Assembly: GCA_905215015.1 (NCBI GenBank)
Contig: CAJMOS010000012.1
Coordinates: 1 to 37,497, forward strand
DNA from: an uncultured bacterium
GTDB taxonomy: Bacteria; Spirochaetota; Spirochaetia; Sphaerochaetales; Sphaerochaetaceae
Length of the DNA stretch: 37,497 nt
Direction of reading: 5' to 3'
A program made the position numbers and the translations under genes. The notes under the pieces are model-generated. The model searched no databases. It was not told the DNA's origin and saw nothing but the letters and a program-made list of their open reading frames with translations. Positions 7,744-18,307 of the stretch are shown here, in pieces (the first letter of the stretch is position 1; each line of letters begins with the position of its first letter).

Positions 7744-8436
7744 TCAGCAGTCGACACGGACCATGCGGTAGGGATAGGAGGAACGGTCGACCGCAAGCAC
7801 GAAGTCGAACATGTCGGGAACCAGGCACATGAAGAAGTCAGGCTCGGGGAAAGCGCCGTCAGCCCTCCGCACGAAGAACTTGCGCCCGCTGGTGAACTGG
7901 ATCTGGCGGATCTGCTGGTGGATATTGGGCTGCTTGCCCTCCAGCAGGTCACGGATATAGGTGGCGCAGAGCATGTCTTCGTCGGTGTCCTCCACCCCGT
8001 TGAGTCCCATGGCGACCAGACTTACCACCCGGGGATCCTTCTGCTTGATGTAGCGGGCCACCGCCCTGGCGTTGACCAAGGAGGCGACAATCACCTCGCT
8101 GGCGTGGATGGCTCCTGCGATTCCCTGCACCCCCGCGCTGGTGGTGTGGACCACGCTCCTTCCCTCCAGATCAGGACCAGTGGTGATTTCCATCGGGGAG
8201 TTCCCCGCGTCGAAACCGGGTACCTTCACGCCGTTCCGCTCGCCAACCAGAAAATAGTCCGGATGCAGGCTCTTCAGCGCGAAACATTCATTGACATCTT
8301 TCACAGGGAAGATGTCCTTGACCTTCATCTGGGAAAGGAAGCACTCCACCGTGAAAGCCCGGAACACATCGATGATGACGGTCAGGCCCTCAGCGGCTTT
8401 GGCCCCTTCCAGCTGATGCAACACACGAATATCCAT
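7744..8436 (-). CDS. comB: 2-phosphosulfolactate phosphatase (ComB) family protein
   Basis: This 230-residue protein has the ComB lay-out. The N-terminus carries EGLTVIIDVFRAFTV, followed by PDYFLVGERNGVKVPGFDAGNSP, the TTSAGVQGI segment, and VSLVAMGLNG...EDTDEDMLCATYI. Archaeal ComB hydrolyses (2R)-phospho-3-sulfolactate in coenzyme M synthesis, but homologues are widespread in bacteria without CoM, where the substrate is often unknown. No other sulfolactate or CoM gene is visible here. The start at 8436 is chosen from family length; no convincing ribosome site precedes it. The frame stays open upstream, but that part overlaps yidD on the other strand. It heads a two-gene unit with the histidine phosphatase. 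Confidence 0.8.
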   Translation of the reverse strand: MDIRVLHQLEGAKAAEGLTVIIDVFRAFTVECFLSQMKVKDIFPVKDVNECFALKSLHPDYFLVGERNGVKVPGFDAGNSPMEITTGPDLEGRSVVHTTSAGVQGIAGAIHASEVIVASLVNARAVARYIKQKDPRVVSLVAMGLNGVEDTDEDMLCATYIRDLLEGKQPNIHQQIRQIQFTSGRKFFVRRADGAFPEPDFFMCLVPDMFDFVLAVDRSSYPYRMVRVDC

Positions 8437-8526
8437 GGTTCTACGCTCTATGGCTGCTAGGGTAGCAGATTCGGCCAAGAAACAGAAGGGTTTGAGGGAA
8501 ATGATGGAAAGGAGTACGATACCGAT

Positions 8527-8814
8527 ATGAAAATCCTCAGGCAGATTTATCTGATTCCCGTATATCTCTACAAGGGGTTGCTCTCCCCCTTCTTCGGGGG
8601 CAGAGCCTGTCTGTACCACCCCACCTGCTCCACCTACATGGTCCAGGCGGTGCTGAAGCACGGCATCATCAAAGGAACCATTCTCGGACTTGCCCGCATC
8701 GGCCGCTGCAACCGCGCCTTCTGGGGTGGAGACGACCCCGTCCCTGAACAGTTCTCATGGAAGGGAATCAGAGATGCGTATGTCCTGTTTCGGAAACCCC
8801 GAGCGAACGGATGA
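8527..8814 (+). CDS. yidD: YidD, membrane-protein insertion efficiency factor
   Basis: This 95-residue protein shows the YidD signature: an amphipathic N-terminus (RQIYLIPVYLYKGLLSP), the Cys-containing CLYHPTCSTYMVQAV, KHGIIKGTILGLARIGRCN, and the tail GGDDPVPE. In E. coli YidD lies at the inner membrane and aids YidC-dependent insertion. It usually sits between rnpA and yidC; here it stands alone on the plus strand between comB and udk. AAGGAG lies 12 nt before the ATG. Its last 47 bp overlap the 3' end of udk on the opposite strand. Confidence 0.93.
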   Translation: MKILRQIYLIPVYLYKGLLSPFFGGRACLYHPTCSTYMVQAVLKHGIIKGTILGLARIGRCNRAFWGGDDPVPEQFSWKGIRDAYVLFRKPRANG

Positions 8815-9400
8815 ACGACAAGAGCACCGAGAGGGCGCGATAGTTGTTGCCACCCTCGGGAATGATCAGGTCGGCATATTGCTTGGTCGGCTCGATGAAA
8901 TGCTCGTGTCCCGGCCGCACCACCTCGAGATACTGGGTGATCACGCTGTCCATCGTCCTTCCACGCTCGTTGATGTCCCGCTTCAGCCTTCGGATGAAAC
9001 GGATGTCGGCAGGGGTGTCGACATAGAGCTTCAAGTCCAGCAGGTCACGGATATGCTGGTCATAGAGCACCATCAGCCCCTCGATCACAATCAGCGGCTT
9101 CGGCTCGACGTGGACCGTCTCCTTGGTACGCACGCTGTGGACGAAGTCGTACTGCGGCATCTCGATCGGCTTCCCCTGCTTCAGGTCGGAAAGCTGCTGG
9201 TAGAGCAGTTGGTTGTCGAAGGCCGATGGCTGGTCGAAATTGAACGAGGTGATCGTGTCGTTGTTGAAGGTGGAGACGGATTGGTAATAGCTGTCCTGAG
9301 CCATGAAGACAGAATCCGGGAAAGCCTCCCGGATCCTGCGTACGATGGTGCTCTTGCCACTGCCCGTTCCGCCCGTAATCCCTATGATTTTCGGCTGCAT
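8768..9400 (-). CDS. udk: Uridine kinase
   Basis: A 210-residue P-loop kinase that phosphorylates uridine and cytidine for pyrimidine salvage. Walker A is GGTGSGKST near residues 9-17. Other family segments are MAQDSYYQ, FNFDQPSAFD, LIVIEGLMVLYD and the lid-region RRLKRDINERGRT. It starts 4 nt after the galM stop, so it probably ends the long minus-strand transcript. The 3' end runs 47 bp into yidD, leaving no room for a conventional terminator. Confidence 0.93.
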   Translation of the reverse strand: MQPKIIGITGGTGSGKSTIVRRIREAFPDSVFMAQDSYYQSVSTFNNDTITSFNFDQPSAFDNQLLYQQLSDLKQGKPIEMPQYDFVHSVRTKETVHVEPKPLIVIEGLMVLYDQHIRDLLDLKLYVDTPADIRFIRRLKRDINERGRTMDSVITQYLEVVRPGHEHFIEPTKQYADLIIPEGGNNYRALSVLLSFIRSLGVSETGHTHL

Positions 9401-9404
9401 GGGA

Positions 9405-10418
9405 TTACCTGACCGAGAAGCTGTATTCAGTGACCGACCTCAGCGTCTCCCCTTTCTTCAGGATGCAGGAGGGAAAACCGGGATGGTTCGGCGCGTCCGG
9501 GTAGAACTGCGTTTCAAAGCAGACGCCCTCGTTGCGTCCAGCTCCGGCAGCGTTGACACCTCCGGCAAGGCCGTTGCCCGTATAGAACTGGACGGCCGGA
9601 AGCGTGGTGCGCATATGCATCTCGATTCCGCTTTTCGGATCGTACAGGCAACCGAAACTCTGCGGCCAGAGGTGGTCCTTGCCAATCACGTAGCAGTAGT
9701 CATAGCCGTTGATCGGAGTCCCGGCCATATCCTTCCGGATCGTCTTCGGTTTTTGGAAGTCATACATCGTCCCTGCCACGGGAAGCACCTTTCCCGTCGG
9801 AATCAGCTGGTCATCGACCTCGAGCATCTCCGGACAGGAAAGCTGTACCTCGTCGTCGAGGATGGACCCACCCCCGGAAAGGTTGAAATAGGTGTGGTTG
9901 GTCAGGTTGACAGGGGTATCCGCGTCGCTGGTCGCCGTATACGCGAGGGACAGCCTCCCGTCGGCGCCAATCGTATAGGTGACCGTAACGAACAGGTTGC
10001 CGGGCATGCCGCCGTCCCCGTCGGGACTATCGTAGCAAAGGGTGACGCTATCGCCCTGCTCGTCGAAGGGAAGCACGTTCCACATGTGCAGGCCGAAATC
10101 GCTCTGGCCACCGTGAAGCGCGTTGCCGTTGTTGTTCTGGTCAAGGTGATAGGTGACCCCGTTCAAGGTGAAGCGGCCCTTCGCGATGCGGTTGGCGAAA
10201 CGACCGATGACCTGCCCGTAATGGGGACTGGTCATGTTCTGCAACACTTCCGGCATCTTCCAGACGACCGAGACCTTCCCCTTCCGGGAAGGCACCACCA
10301 AGTCCTCTAGGATAGCCCCCAGATTCAAGATCCTCACCGTAAACTCGCCGCTTGCAATGGTCAGACGGACCACATGCCGTCCCTCATACCGCTCAGCCAA
10401 GACCTCTTTGGTAATCAC
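9405..10418 (-). CDS. galM: Aldose 1-epimerase (galactose mutarotase)
   Basis: This 337-residue enzyme interconverts alpha and beta anomers of aldoses in the Leloir pathway. Conserved residues are His102 in ALHGG, the catalytic acid His175 in NLTNHTYFNL and the catalytic base Glu302 in CFETQFYPDAPN. The start codon is GTG, with AAGGGG about eight bases upstream. It begins 15 nt after the lepA stop and is followed within 4 nt by udk. No signal peptide, so cytoplasmic. Confidence 0.93.
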   Translation of the reverse strand: MITKEVLAERYEGRHVVRLTIASGEFTVRILNLGAILEDLVVPSRKGKVSVVWKMPEVLQNMTSPHYGQVIGRFANRIAKGRFTLNGVTYHLDQNNNGNALHGGQSDFGLHMWNVLPFDEQGDSVTLCYDSPDGDGGMPGNLFVTVTYTIGADGRLSLAYTATSDADTPVNLTNHTYFNLSGGGSILDDEVQLSCPEMLEVDDQLIPTGKVLPVAGTMYDFQKPKTIRKDMAGTPINGYDYCYVIGKDHLWPQSFGCLYDPKSGIEMHMRTTLPAVQFYTGNGLAGGVNAAGAGRNEGVCFETQFYPDAPNHPGFPSCILKKGETLRSVTEYSFSVR

Positions 10419-10433
10419 CTTGCCACCCCTTCG

Positions 10434-12241
10434 TCAATTATCGGAATCCTTGCTCTTCAGAACAGCCAGATAGGCATGCTGGGGAATCTCGACATTGCCC
10501 ACCGTCTGCATGCGCTTCTTGCCTTCCTTCTGTTTTTCCAGAAGCTTCCTCTTACGGCTGATATCTCCGCCGTAGCACTTCGCGATGACATCCTTCCGAT
10601 AGGGACTGATCGTCTCGCGTGCGATAATGGTGCTGCCCAAAGCCGCCTGGATGGCTATCTTGAACTGCTGGCGCGGAAGCTCGTCCTTCAACCGCTCACA
10701 GATCTGCCTTCCACGGCTCTGCGCGTTGCCCTTGAAGACCAACTGGCTGAGCGCATCCACTGGTTCCCCGTTGACCAGAATGTCCATCTTCACCAGCTCG
10801 GTCGGCTTGTAGCCGTTGACCTCGTAATCGAAGGAGGCGTAGCCTCGGGAAATCGACTTAAGCCGGTCGTAGAAGTCGAAGAGCACCTCGCTGAGGGGCA
10901 TGTCCCAGACCAGCTCGACGCGCTTCTCGTCCAGATAGTTCATGCCGGTCTGCACGCCCCGCTTTTCCAGACAAAGCTTCATGATGGAACCGACATACTC
11001 GCTTGGAGTGATGATCGCGGCCCGGATATAGGGCTCCTCGGCACTCTTGATGCGGGTCTGGTCGGGGTATTCAGTCGGGTTGTCCACCTCAAGGTGGTCC
11101 CCGTTCTGCAATTCGATGTGGTACCGGACCGAAGGGCTGGTGAAGACCAGCGAAAGGTCGAACTCGCGCTCCAGCCGTTCCTGGACCACCTCGAGATGCA
11201 ACATGCCCAGAAAGCCACAGCGGAAACCAAAACCGAGGGCTGCGGAACTGTCCTTCTCGTAAATCAGCGACGCGTCGTTCAGCTTGAGCCGTTCCAAGGA
11301 TTCTTCCAGCTCCTCGTAGTCGTTCGAGTCGACCGGATAAATCGAGGAGAAGACAACCGGCTTCAACGCCTTGAAGCCAGGCAAAGCCTTGGCGCAGGGC
11401 CTGTCCGCATGGGTGATCGTATCACCGACGCGGATGTCGCTGATGGTCTTGATGCCTGCGATGATATAGCCCACGTCGCCGTCATGCAGCAGGTCTGTCG
11501 GCTTCAGGCCCAGTTGGAAGATGCCGACCTCCTCCACCTTGTAGGTGCCTTCGCCATGCATGAACTTGATCGTGTCGCCGGCCTTGACGTCTCCATCGAA
11601 GACACGGACGTGGACGATGACACCTCGGTAGGCGTCGTAGTGGGAGTCAAAAATCTCGGCAGCCAGAGGGTCGGTATCGTTGCCAGCAGGAGCGGGAATC
11701 TCGTCGACAATGGCGTCGTACAGCTTGTCCACTCCCTCGCCTGTCTTGGCGCTGACCATCATCGCCTTGCTCGGGTCAAGCCCGAGCTCGTGCTCGATCT
11801 CCTTCAGGCAGTTGGGGATATCGGCCGACGCCAAATCGATCTTGTTGATCACAGGGATGACGGCCAGGTTGTGCTCCATGGCCATGAAAAGGTTGGCGAT
11901 GGTCTGTGCCTGCACCCCTTGGGTGGCATCAATCAACAGCAACGCACCCTCGCAGGAACTGATGGCACGGGAAACTTCATAGGAAAAGTCAACATGTCCC
12001 GGAGTGTCCACCAGGTTGAGCTTGTAGGTCTTGCCATCCCGTTGATAGGGAACCGTCACAGCCTGGCTCTTGATGGTGATACCCCTCTCCCGCTCGATAT
12101 CCATATTGTCCAGCACCTGGGTCTGGACCTTCGATCGCTCGTTGATCAACCGGGCACGCTGGATGAAGCGGTCGGCAAGCGTCGACTTGCCGTGGTCGAT
12201 ATGGGCGATGATGCAGAAATTCCGGGTAAGGTCGGCAGCTC

Positions 12242-12245
<4 letters not shown>
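10434..12245 (-). CDS. lepA: Elongation factor 4 (LepA), ribosomal back-translocase GTPase
   Basis: A 603-residue translational GTPase. G motifs are the P-loop AHIDHGKS (14-21), DTPGHVDF and NKID. The family hallmark near the C-terminus, KCYGGDISRKRKLLEKQK, is present, followed by QTVGNVEIPQ. Length matches the usual ~600 residues. The ATG overlaps the ftsH stop (ATGA), with GAGGAG six bases upstream inside the ftsH 3' end, indicating translational coupling. Confidence 0.97.
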
Positions 12246-14293
<2,048 letters not shown>

Positions 14294-14305
14294 GTGTTTT
14301 TTCCT

Positions 14306-15598
14306 TTAGTCCCAATAATAGACAAATAGGTTTCGTCGGGCAAGCGATTTACAAGCGGTGGCGATACGATCGCGTCCCCCAATCGCGGAACCGAATACCG
14401 CGACGATTCTCCCACGGTCCTCCAACAGAGGAATCGAGGCCATCGGCTTTTTCCGTTTCCAGCCCGACGCAAGGTGGGCGATCCCCACCTGTTTGCCGAA
14501 CAGCTCGATCCGATCTCCTTCACGGGCCGACCGAAGTACCGGATCGGCGAGGACGGTGGGATCGATGCGGATCCACCGCTCCGGATCTCCTTCCTGCTGG
14601 GGACGCACATGCAATGTTCCTAAAACGGGAATGGAAAGAACGCCTCCCCTCGTAAGACAATGGCCTGAATAACAAAATTCCTGTACGGAACCTACCTCCT
14701 CTACATGCATCAGGCCATCATCAAACCAAATGGAGAGATTTCCTAGACGTTCCCGCCACCGAGCTTCAGATCCCTCAAGCAAAGTTCGGATCCGGGTGAT
14801 GTACGGCAACGGGACGCGACCAACGCTACAAAGGAAACGATAGAGCAGCTCGTCCCGGGCAATCCCGGGAAGAGCGAGGAAAGCGTCCCGGGAGAGCGGG
14901 CAGGAGGAGTCGATCGACGCAATCCGGAAGTCGATGAAACGCCGGAGCTTCTGGGAAAAAACGGCAAGGGCGTCCAGCAATGAAGGAAGTTCCGGATAGC
15001 TCTCGACAAAGGCAGGAAGCAGGACATGCCGGAGATAGTTTCTGGCAATCCCTTGGTCGGTATTGGTGGAGTCCTCGGACCAGACAAGATGCTGGGATCG
15101 CAGTTCTTTCCGCAGTTCCTCATGGGTCAATCCAAGCAGGGGCCGTACGATGTGCACCCCATCCACCACTCGCTCTCCAGCAATCGCCAGATGGCTTGCC
15201 GAGGCTCCCGACAACATGCGGAACATCACATTTTCCCGCTGGTCGTCCTTGTTGTGGGCGACAGCCAAGGATGCATGGTGTTCCCGACACCATGCAAGGA
15301 GGAGCCGGTAGCGGAGTGTCCGGGCAGCCCCCTCCATTCCCAACTTGCCCTTCAGTTCCTCCAATTCCTTTGGATCCACGTCAAGCACGACCAAAGGAAC
15401 ACCCAGGCGCCGGCAGTTGGCAGCATTGAGGTCGAGTTCCTTCTCCAGTTCGGCTTCCGGGCGGATATGGTGGTTCACGTAGAGCGCCGTCACCGAAGCT
15501 CGGGCGTGGAGCCTATACAGCAGGGCAAGGCTGTCGGAACCACCGCTGAAAGCGACGGCAATCCCACCCTCAGGAATCAGGACGTCGGTTGTAGGCAC
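14306..15598 (-). CDS. tilS: tRNA(Ile)-lysidine synthase
   Basis: This enzyme attaches lysine to C34 of tRNA-Ile(CAU), converting it to AUA decoding. The PP-loop SGGSDS lies near residues 19-24. It is followed by ALYVNHHIRPEAE, the substrate-specificity region AARTLRYRLL and VAHNKDDQRENVM, then RNYLRHVLLP. The C-terminal TilS-type domain ends VGIAHLASGWKRKKPMASIP. I prefer GTG at 15598 (430 residues) because GAGGTGG lies just upstream; TTG at 15613 is open but has weaker spacing. The gene overlaps pth by 29 nt and precedes ftsH by 12 nt, the usual tilS-ftsH pairing. Confidence 0.93.
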   Translation of the reverse strand: MPTTDVLIPEGGIAVAFSGGSDSLALLYRLHARASVTALYVNHHIRPEAELEKELDLNAANCRRLGVPLVVLDVDPKELEELKGKLGMEGAARTLRYRLLLAWCREHHASLAVAHNKDDQRENVMFRMLSGASASHLAIAGERVVDGVHIVRPLLGLTHEELRKELRSQHLVWSEDSTNTDQGIARNYLRHVLLPAFVESYPELPSLLDALAVFSQKLRRFIDFRIASIDSSCPLSRDAFLALPGIARDELLYRFLCSVGRVPLPYITRIRTLLEGSEARWRERLGNLSIWFDDGLMHVEEVGSVQEFCYSGHCLTRGGVLSIPVLGTLHVRPQQEGDPERWIRIDPTVLADPVLRSAREGDRIELFGKQVGIAHLASGWKRKKPMASIPLLEDRGRIVAVFGSAIGGRDRIATACKSLARRNLFVYYWD

Positions 15599-16130
15599 CT
15601 TCCACCTCGACAAGGGCTCGGCCCTGCATCAGGTCAACCACCGCGTGGGCAGCCCGGTCCAGGGCCTCGGGATACAGCGGGTCGGTTTCCCTGGACAGCA
15701 CGTGGTCCACTACCGTCTCGCCCTGCTTGGGGCGACCGGTTCCAACGTAGACACGGATGAAGGAACCCGAACCGAAACAGGAAATCAGGCTCTTCAATCC
15801 GTTGTGCCCTGCCGACGACCCGCCCTTGCGCACCCGGATAGTCCCCACAGGCAGATCCATCTGGTCACAGACGACAATCATCGCCTCTGGGTCGCAGTCA
15901 CGGAAATCGGGAGCAATCTCTCCGGAAGAGTTCATATAGGTCAGCGGTTCCACAAGAGCATAGGTACGGCCCCCGACATCGGTCCGGGCGATGCGGTAGA
16001 GACGAAAACAGCGTTTTCTCAGGCGAACCTGAAAAAACGCTGCGACTCGATCAACCACATCAAATCCGGCATTATGCCGTGTATGGTCGTACTTGGATCC
16101 AGGATTTCCCAGCCCAAGCACCAAAATCAT
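15570..16130 (-). CDS. pth: Peptidyl-tRNA hydrolase
   Basis: This enzyme releases peptides from prematurely dropped peptidyl-tRNA. The 186 residues match the family: LGLGNPGSKYDHTRHNAGF with catalytic His19 (His20 in E. coli), LTYMN near 63-67, the Asp of CDQMDLP (D89) and KGGSSAGHNGLKS near 102-114. The ATG overlaps the rplY stop by one base (TAATG), so the pair is translationally coupled, as is common for rplY-pth. Confidence 0.96.
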   Translation of the reverse strand: MILVLGLGNPGSKYDHTRHNAGFDVVDRVAAFFQVRLRKRCFRLYRIARTDVGGRTYALVEPLTYMNSSGEIAPDFRDCDPEAMIVVCDQMDLPVGTIRVRKGGSSAGHNGLKSLISCFGSGSFIRVYVGTGRPKQGETVVDHVLSRETDPLYPEALDRAAHAVVDLMQGRALVEVEGAYNRRPDS

Positions 16131-16819
16131 TACTGCTTGGCCTTGTCAGCGGCAGGAGCGGCGGCAGGCGCTGCACCAGCAGCGGGAGCGGCAGCGGCGG
16201 CATCGGTCGTGGCGGCAGCGGTGGCGTCAGTAGCGGCCGGCGTGGCGGCAACCTCTTCCTTCACGGACCTGCAGGACGCGACCGTCTTGTCCAGGTCGTC
16301 GAGGATCTCGACGCCCTCAGGCAGCTTGATGTCGGACAGATGGCGCACCGTGTTCAGCTCCATGTCGGAAACGTCCAGGACCAGCTTGTCCGGAAGGTTC
16401 TTGGGAAGAGCCTCGATCTCGACCTGGTACATGACCTGGTCAAGAACACCGCCATCACGGGCACCAACCGGGTTGCCGGTAATCTTGATGGAAATCTCGG
16501 TTCTGAGCTTCTGGCCGCGGGTGACCTGATAGAAATCGACATGCTTGATCTGGTCATGGAGCAGGTCATCCTGATAGTCCTTCATCAGGCACTCATAGGC
16601 CTTGTCACCAACATTGATGGTGAGCAGGGAAGTGTCGGTGAAGTGGCGCATTTTCAGCGTGAACTCTTTGGCATCCAGCGTGATGTGGATGGGCTGAGCG
16701 TTGCTCTTGCCATAAATGACGGCGGGGATGCGACCGGCGCGCAGAACGCGGCGGCTTCCAGCAGAACCAAAATCACTGGTTCTGTCCTGCGCGGAAAGAA
16801 CTTTTCCTTCGTTGCTCAT
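16130..16819 (-). CDS. rplY: 50S ribosomal protein bL25, long CTC form with Ala-rich tail
   Basis: A 5S-rRNA-binding ribosomal protein of the CTC type, 229 residues. The N-terminal L25 domain includes VLRAGRIPAVIYGK and HVDFYQV. The beta-rich CTC domain includes NPVGARDGGVLDQVMYQVEIEALP and DISDMELN-like DVSDMELNTV. The last ~40 residues are almost pure Ala/Pro/Thr/Asp and should be disordered. I choose ATG 16819 because AAGGAG sits seven bases upstream; the upstream ATG at 16867 has no such site. Confidence 0.93.
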   Translation of the reverse strand: MSNEGKVLSAQDRTSDFGSAGSRRVLRAGRIPAVIYGKSNAQPIHITLDAKEFTLKMRHFTDTSLLTINVGDKAYECLMKDYQDDLLHDQIKHVDFYQVTRGQKLRTEISIKITGNPVGARDGGVLDQVMYQVEIEALPKNLPDKLVLDVSDMELNTVRHLSDIKLPEGVEILDDLDKTVASCRSVKEEVAATPAATDATAAATTDAAAAAPAAGAAPAAAPAADKAKQ

Positions 16820-16908
16820 GTAGGACTCCTTACTACTACTCTCATTGGCGTACATGCCAATTACCATGGGTAGAACATCTATGATGCCCTAATATTCCCT
16901 CAGTACAT

Positions 16909-16981
16909 CTGGGAAGGCGGGATTCGAACCCACGAATGCTGGTATCAAAAACCAGAGCCTTAACCTCTTGGCGACTTCCCA
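16909..16981 (-). tRNA. tRNA-Gln (anticodon TTG)
   Basis: A 73-nt cloverleaf with acceptor stem TGGGAAG/CTTCCCA. The anticodon stem CTGGT/ACCAG encloses loop TTTTGAT, giving anticodon TTG. The T loop is TTCGAAT and the discriminator base is G. No encoded CCA. It lies between spoVG and rplY on the same strand with no terminator visible on either side, so it is probably cut out of the operon transcript. Confidence 0.95.
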
Positions 16982-17042
16982 ACGTCGTGTCAAGAGACAG
17001 ACAGCAACAAACAATAGCGTAATCCGGGTTCTTTGTCCAGCA

Positions 17043-17306
17043 TTAATCGGCCGCCGACTGATACCGGGAAAGGATCTGTTCCTCCAGATAGGTACGGAAC
17101 GAAGTATCGATGGGATGGACAACGTCCTTGTAATCCCCGTTGCCAATTTTCCTGCATGGCATGGCGATGAAGGCGCCATCCTTTCCGTTAATGACCCGAA
17201 TATTGTGGATGACCAACTGGCTGTCAAGCGTGACCGAGGCGTATGCAAGCACCTTGCCACCCACATCGACACCCACTTTCTTGATCCGAACTTCCGTAAC
17301 CTGCAC
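17043..17306 (-). CDS. spoVG: SpoVG family nucleic-acid-binding regulator
   Basis: An 87-residue SpoVG homologue: VTEVRIKKVG at the N-terminus, then ASVTLDSQLVIHNIRVINGKDG and FIAMPCRKIGNGDYKDVVHPI. In Borrelia SpoVG is reported to bind DNA and RNA and act in regulation; sporulation is not implied. The start is taken as GTG 17306 because it aligns with the usual M-(E/D)-(V/I)-T start and has GGGGGG about eight bases upstream. GTG 17312 is an alternative. It follows ispE by 31 nt. Confidence 0.9.
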   Translation of the reverse strand: MQVTEVRIKKVGVDVGGKVLAYASVTLDSQLVIHNIRVINGKDGAFIAMPCRKIGNGDYKDVVHPIDTSFRTYLEEQILSRYQSAAD

Positions 17307-17337
17307 TTTCACACCCCCCACGGTGCAGACCCGAACA

Positions 17338-18189
17338 TCAGATCTGCACGAACCAGCTCCTGAACCGACCGGCGTCCTTTTCCCCAAGCCGGGCGATGTA
17401 GCTGTCCACAAACGTTTTTTCCTCACTCACGAAGAACCAGCAGCTACCGCTACCGCTCAACGCCCCATATCCCACAAGCCCATCAGCCGCCCGAATGAGG
17501 GAACCATACGGCTGATTCGTCTTGACCACAGCAAAGAAATCATTGCGCAACACCCTGCCGTAGCTGGCGGAGCCAAGACGCAACGCCTCCAGCACCAAAC
17601 TCTTGGCTGGCGGAGCGGGGCGAGCGAGGCGGTCAAGTGCCTCGTAGGCCTCCTTCGTCGAGCACTTCAGGGCGGCAGGCATCACCAGCGCCCCGTACAA
17701 GGGCCTGACACCCTCGATCGGCTCCACACGCTCCCCTCGCCCTGTCACCCAAGCAACACGCGATCGGGAGAGGAAAAAGGGGACATCGCTCCCCACCTCC
17801 GCCGCGACCTCCCGAAGCATTCCCTGTCCCATCGGATACAGGGAATCCAACAACAGCAACAGGCTCGCGGCATCGCTCGAACCTCCCCCAAGCCCAGCCT
17901 GGGCGGGAATCCGCTTGGTGCACCGGATGAGAAGACGCACCGTTCTGCCCGACTTCCGCATCCAGATTCCGGCAGCTTTGCTCATGGTGTCCTTTCCAGG
18001 CTCGCAGAGCCCTTCCAGCCCCCGGACCTGGACATCCGCGATTCCGCTTTCGGCAATCTCCACCTCCAGCTCATCGCACAAGTCCGTCCGGGCGAAAACC
18101 GATTCGATGGAGTGGAACCCATCCCCTCGTTTCTCTCCCACAGCCAGGTGAAGGTTCACCTTCGCGGGGGCCAGCACCACGCTTCTCAT
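17338..18189 (-). CDS. ispE: 4-diphosphocytidyl-2-C-methyl-D-erythritol kinase
   Basis: This GHMP kinase phosphorylates CDP-methylerythritol in the MEP isoprenoid pathway. The 283 residues include the N-terminal APAKVNLHL with Lys10, the ATP loop PAQAGLGGGSSDAA (95-108), GSDVPFFL with catalytic Asp135 and the C-terminal GALSGSGSCWF. I choose ATG 18189 from family alignment and because a strong promoter -10 lies on codons 2-3 of the longer frame starting at 18213. The mRNA would then begin about 9 nt before this ATG, without a ribosome site. First gene of the long minus-strand cluster. Confidence 0.92.
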   Translation of the reverse strand: MRSVVLAPAKVNLHLAVGEKRGDGFHSIESVFARTDLCDELEVEIAESGIADVQVRGLEGLCEPGKDTMSKAAGIWMRKSGRTVRLLIRCTKRIPAQAGLGGGSSDAASLLLLLDSLYPMGQGMLREVAAEVGSDVPFFLSRSRVAWVTGRGERVEPIEGVRPLYGALVMPAALKCSTKEAYEALDRLARPAPPAKSLVLEALRLGSASYGRVLRNDFFAVVKTNQPYGSLIRAADGLVGYGALSGSGSCWFFVSEEKTFVDSYIARLGEKDAGRFRSWFVQI

Positions 18190-18204
18190 CGCTTTACGAA
18201 ATTC

Positions 18205-18232
18205 ATTATACATATTTGTTCCAAATGGTCAA
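18205..18232 (-). promoter_or_regulatory. Sigma-70 promoter of the ispE-spoVG-rplY-pth-tilS-ftsH-lepA cluster
   Basis: The minus strand has TTGACC (18232-18227), a 16-nt spacer and a consensus TATAAT (18210-18205), in an AT-rich tract that stands out from the GC-rich surroundings. The predicted start near 18198 lies inside the long open frame and about 9 nt from ATG 18189, implying a very short leader. Confidence 0.75.
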
Positions 18233-18307
18233 TTTTATATACAAAAAGAGTTGTATATTAGCCTTTTCACATGTAAATCTGATTTTTTATAAATTAATTC
18301 AAAAGAA

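Noticed and set aside
17307..17426. Longer N-terminus for SpoVG (127 residues)
   Set aside because: The extra residues overlap the ispE coding end, do not match SpoVG family starts, and a GTG with a ribosome site fits the family alignment.
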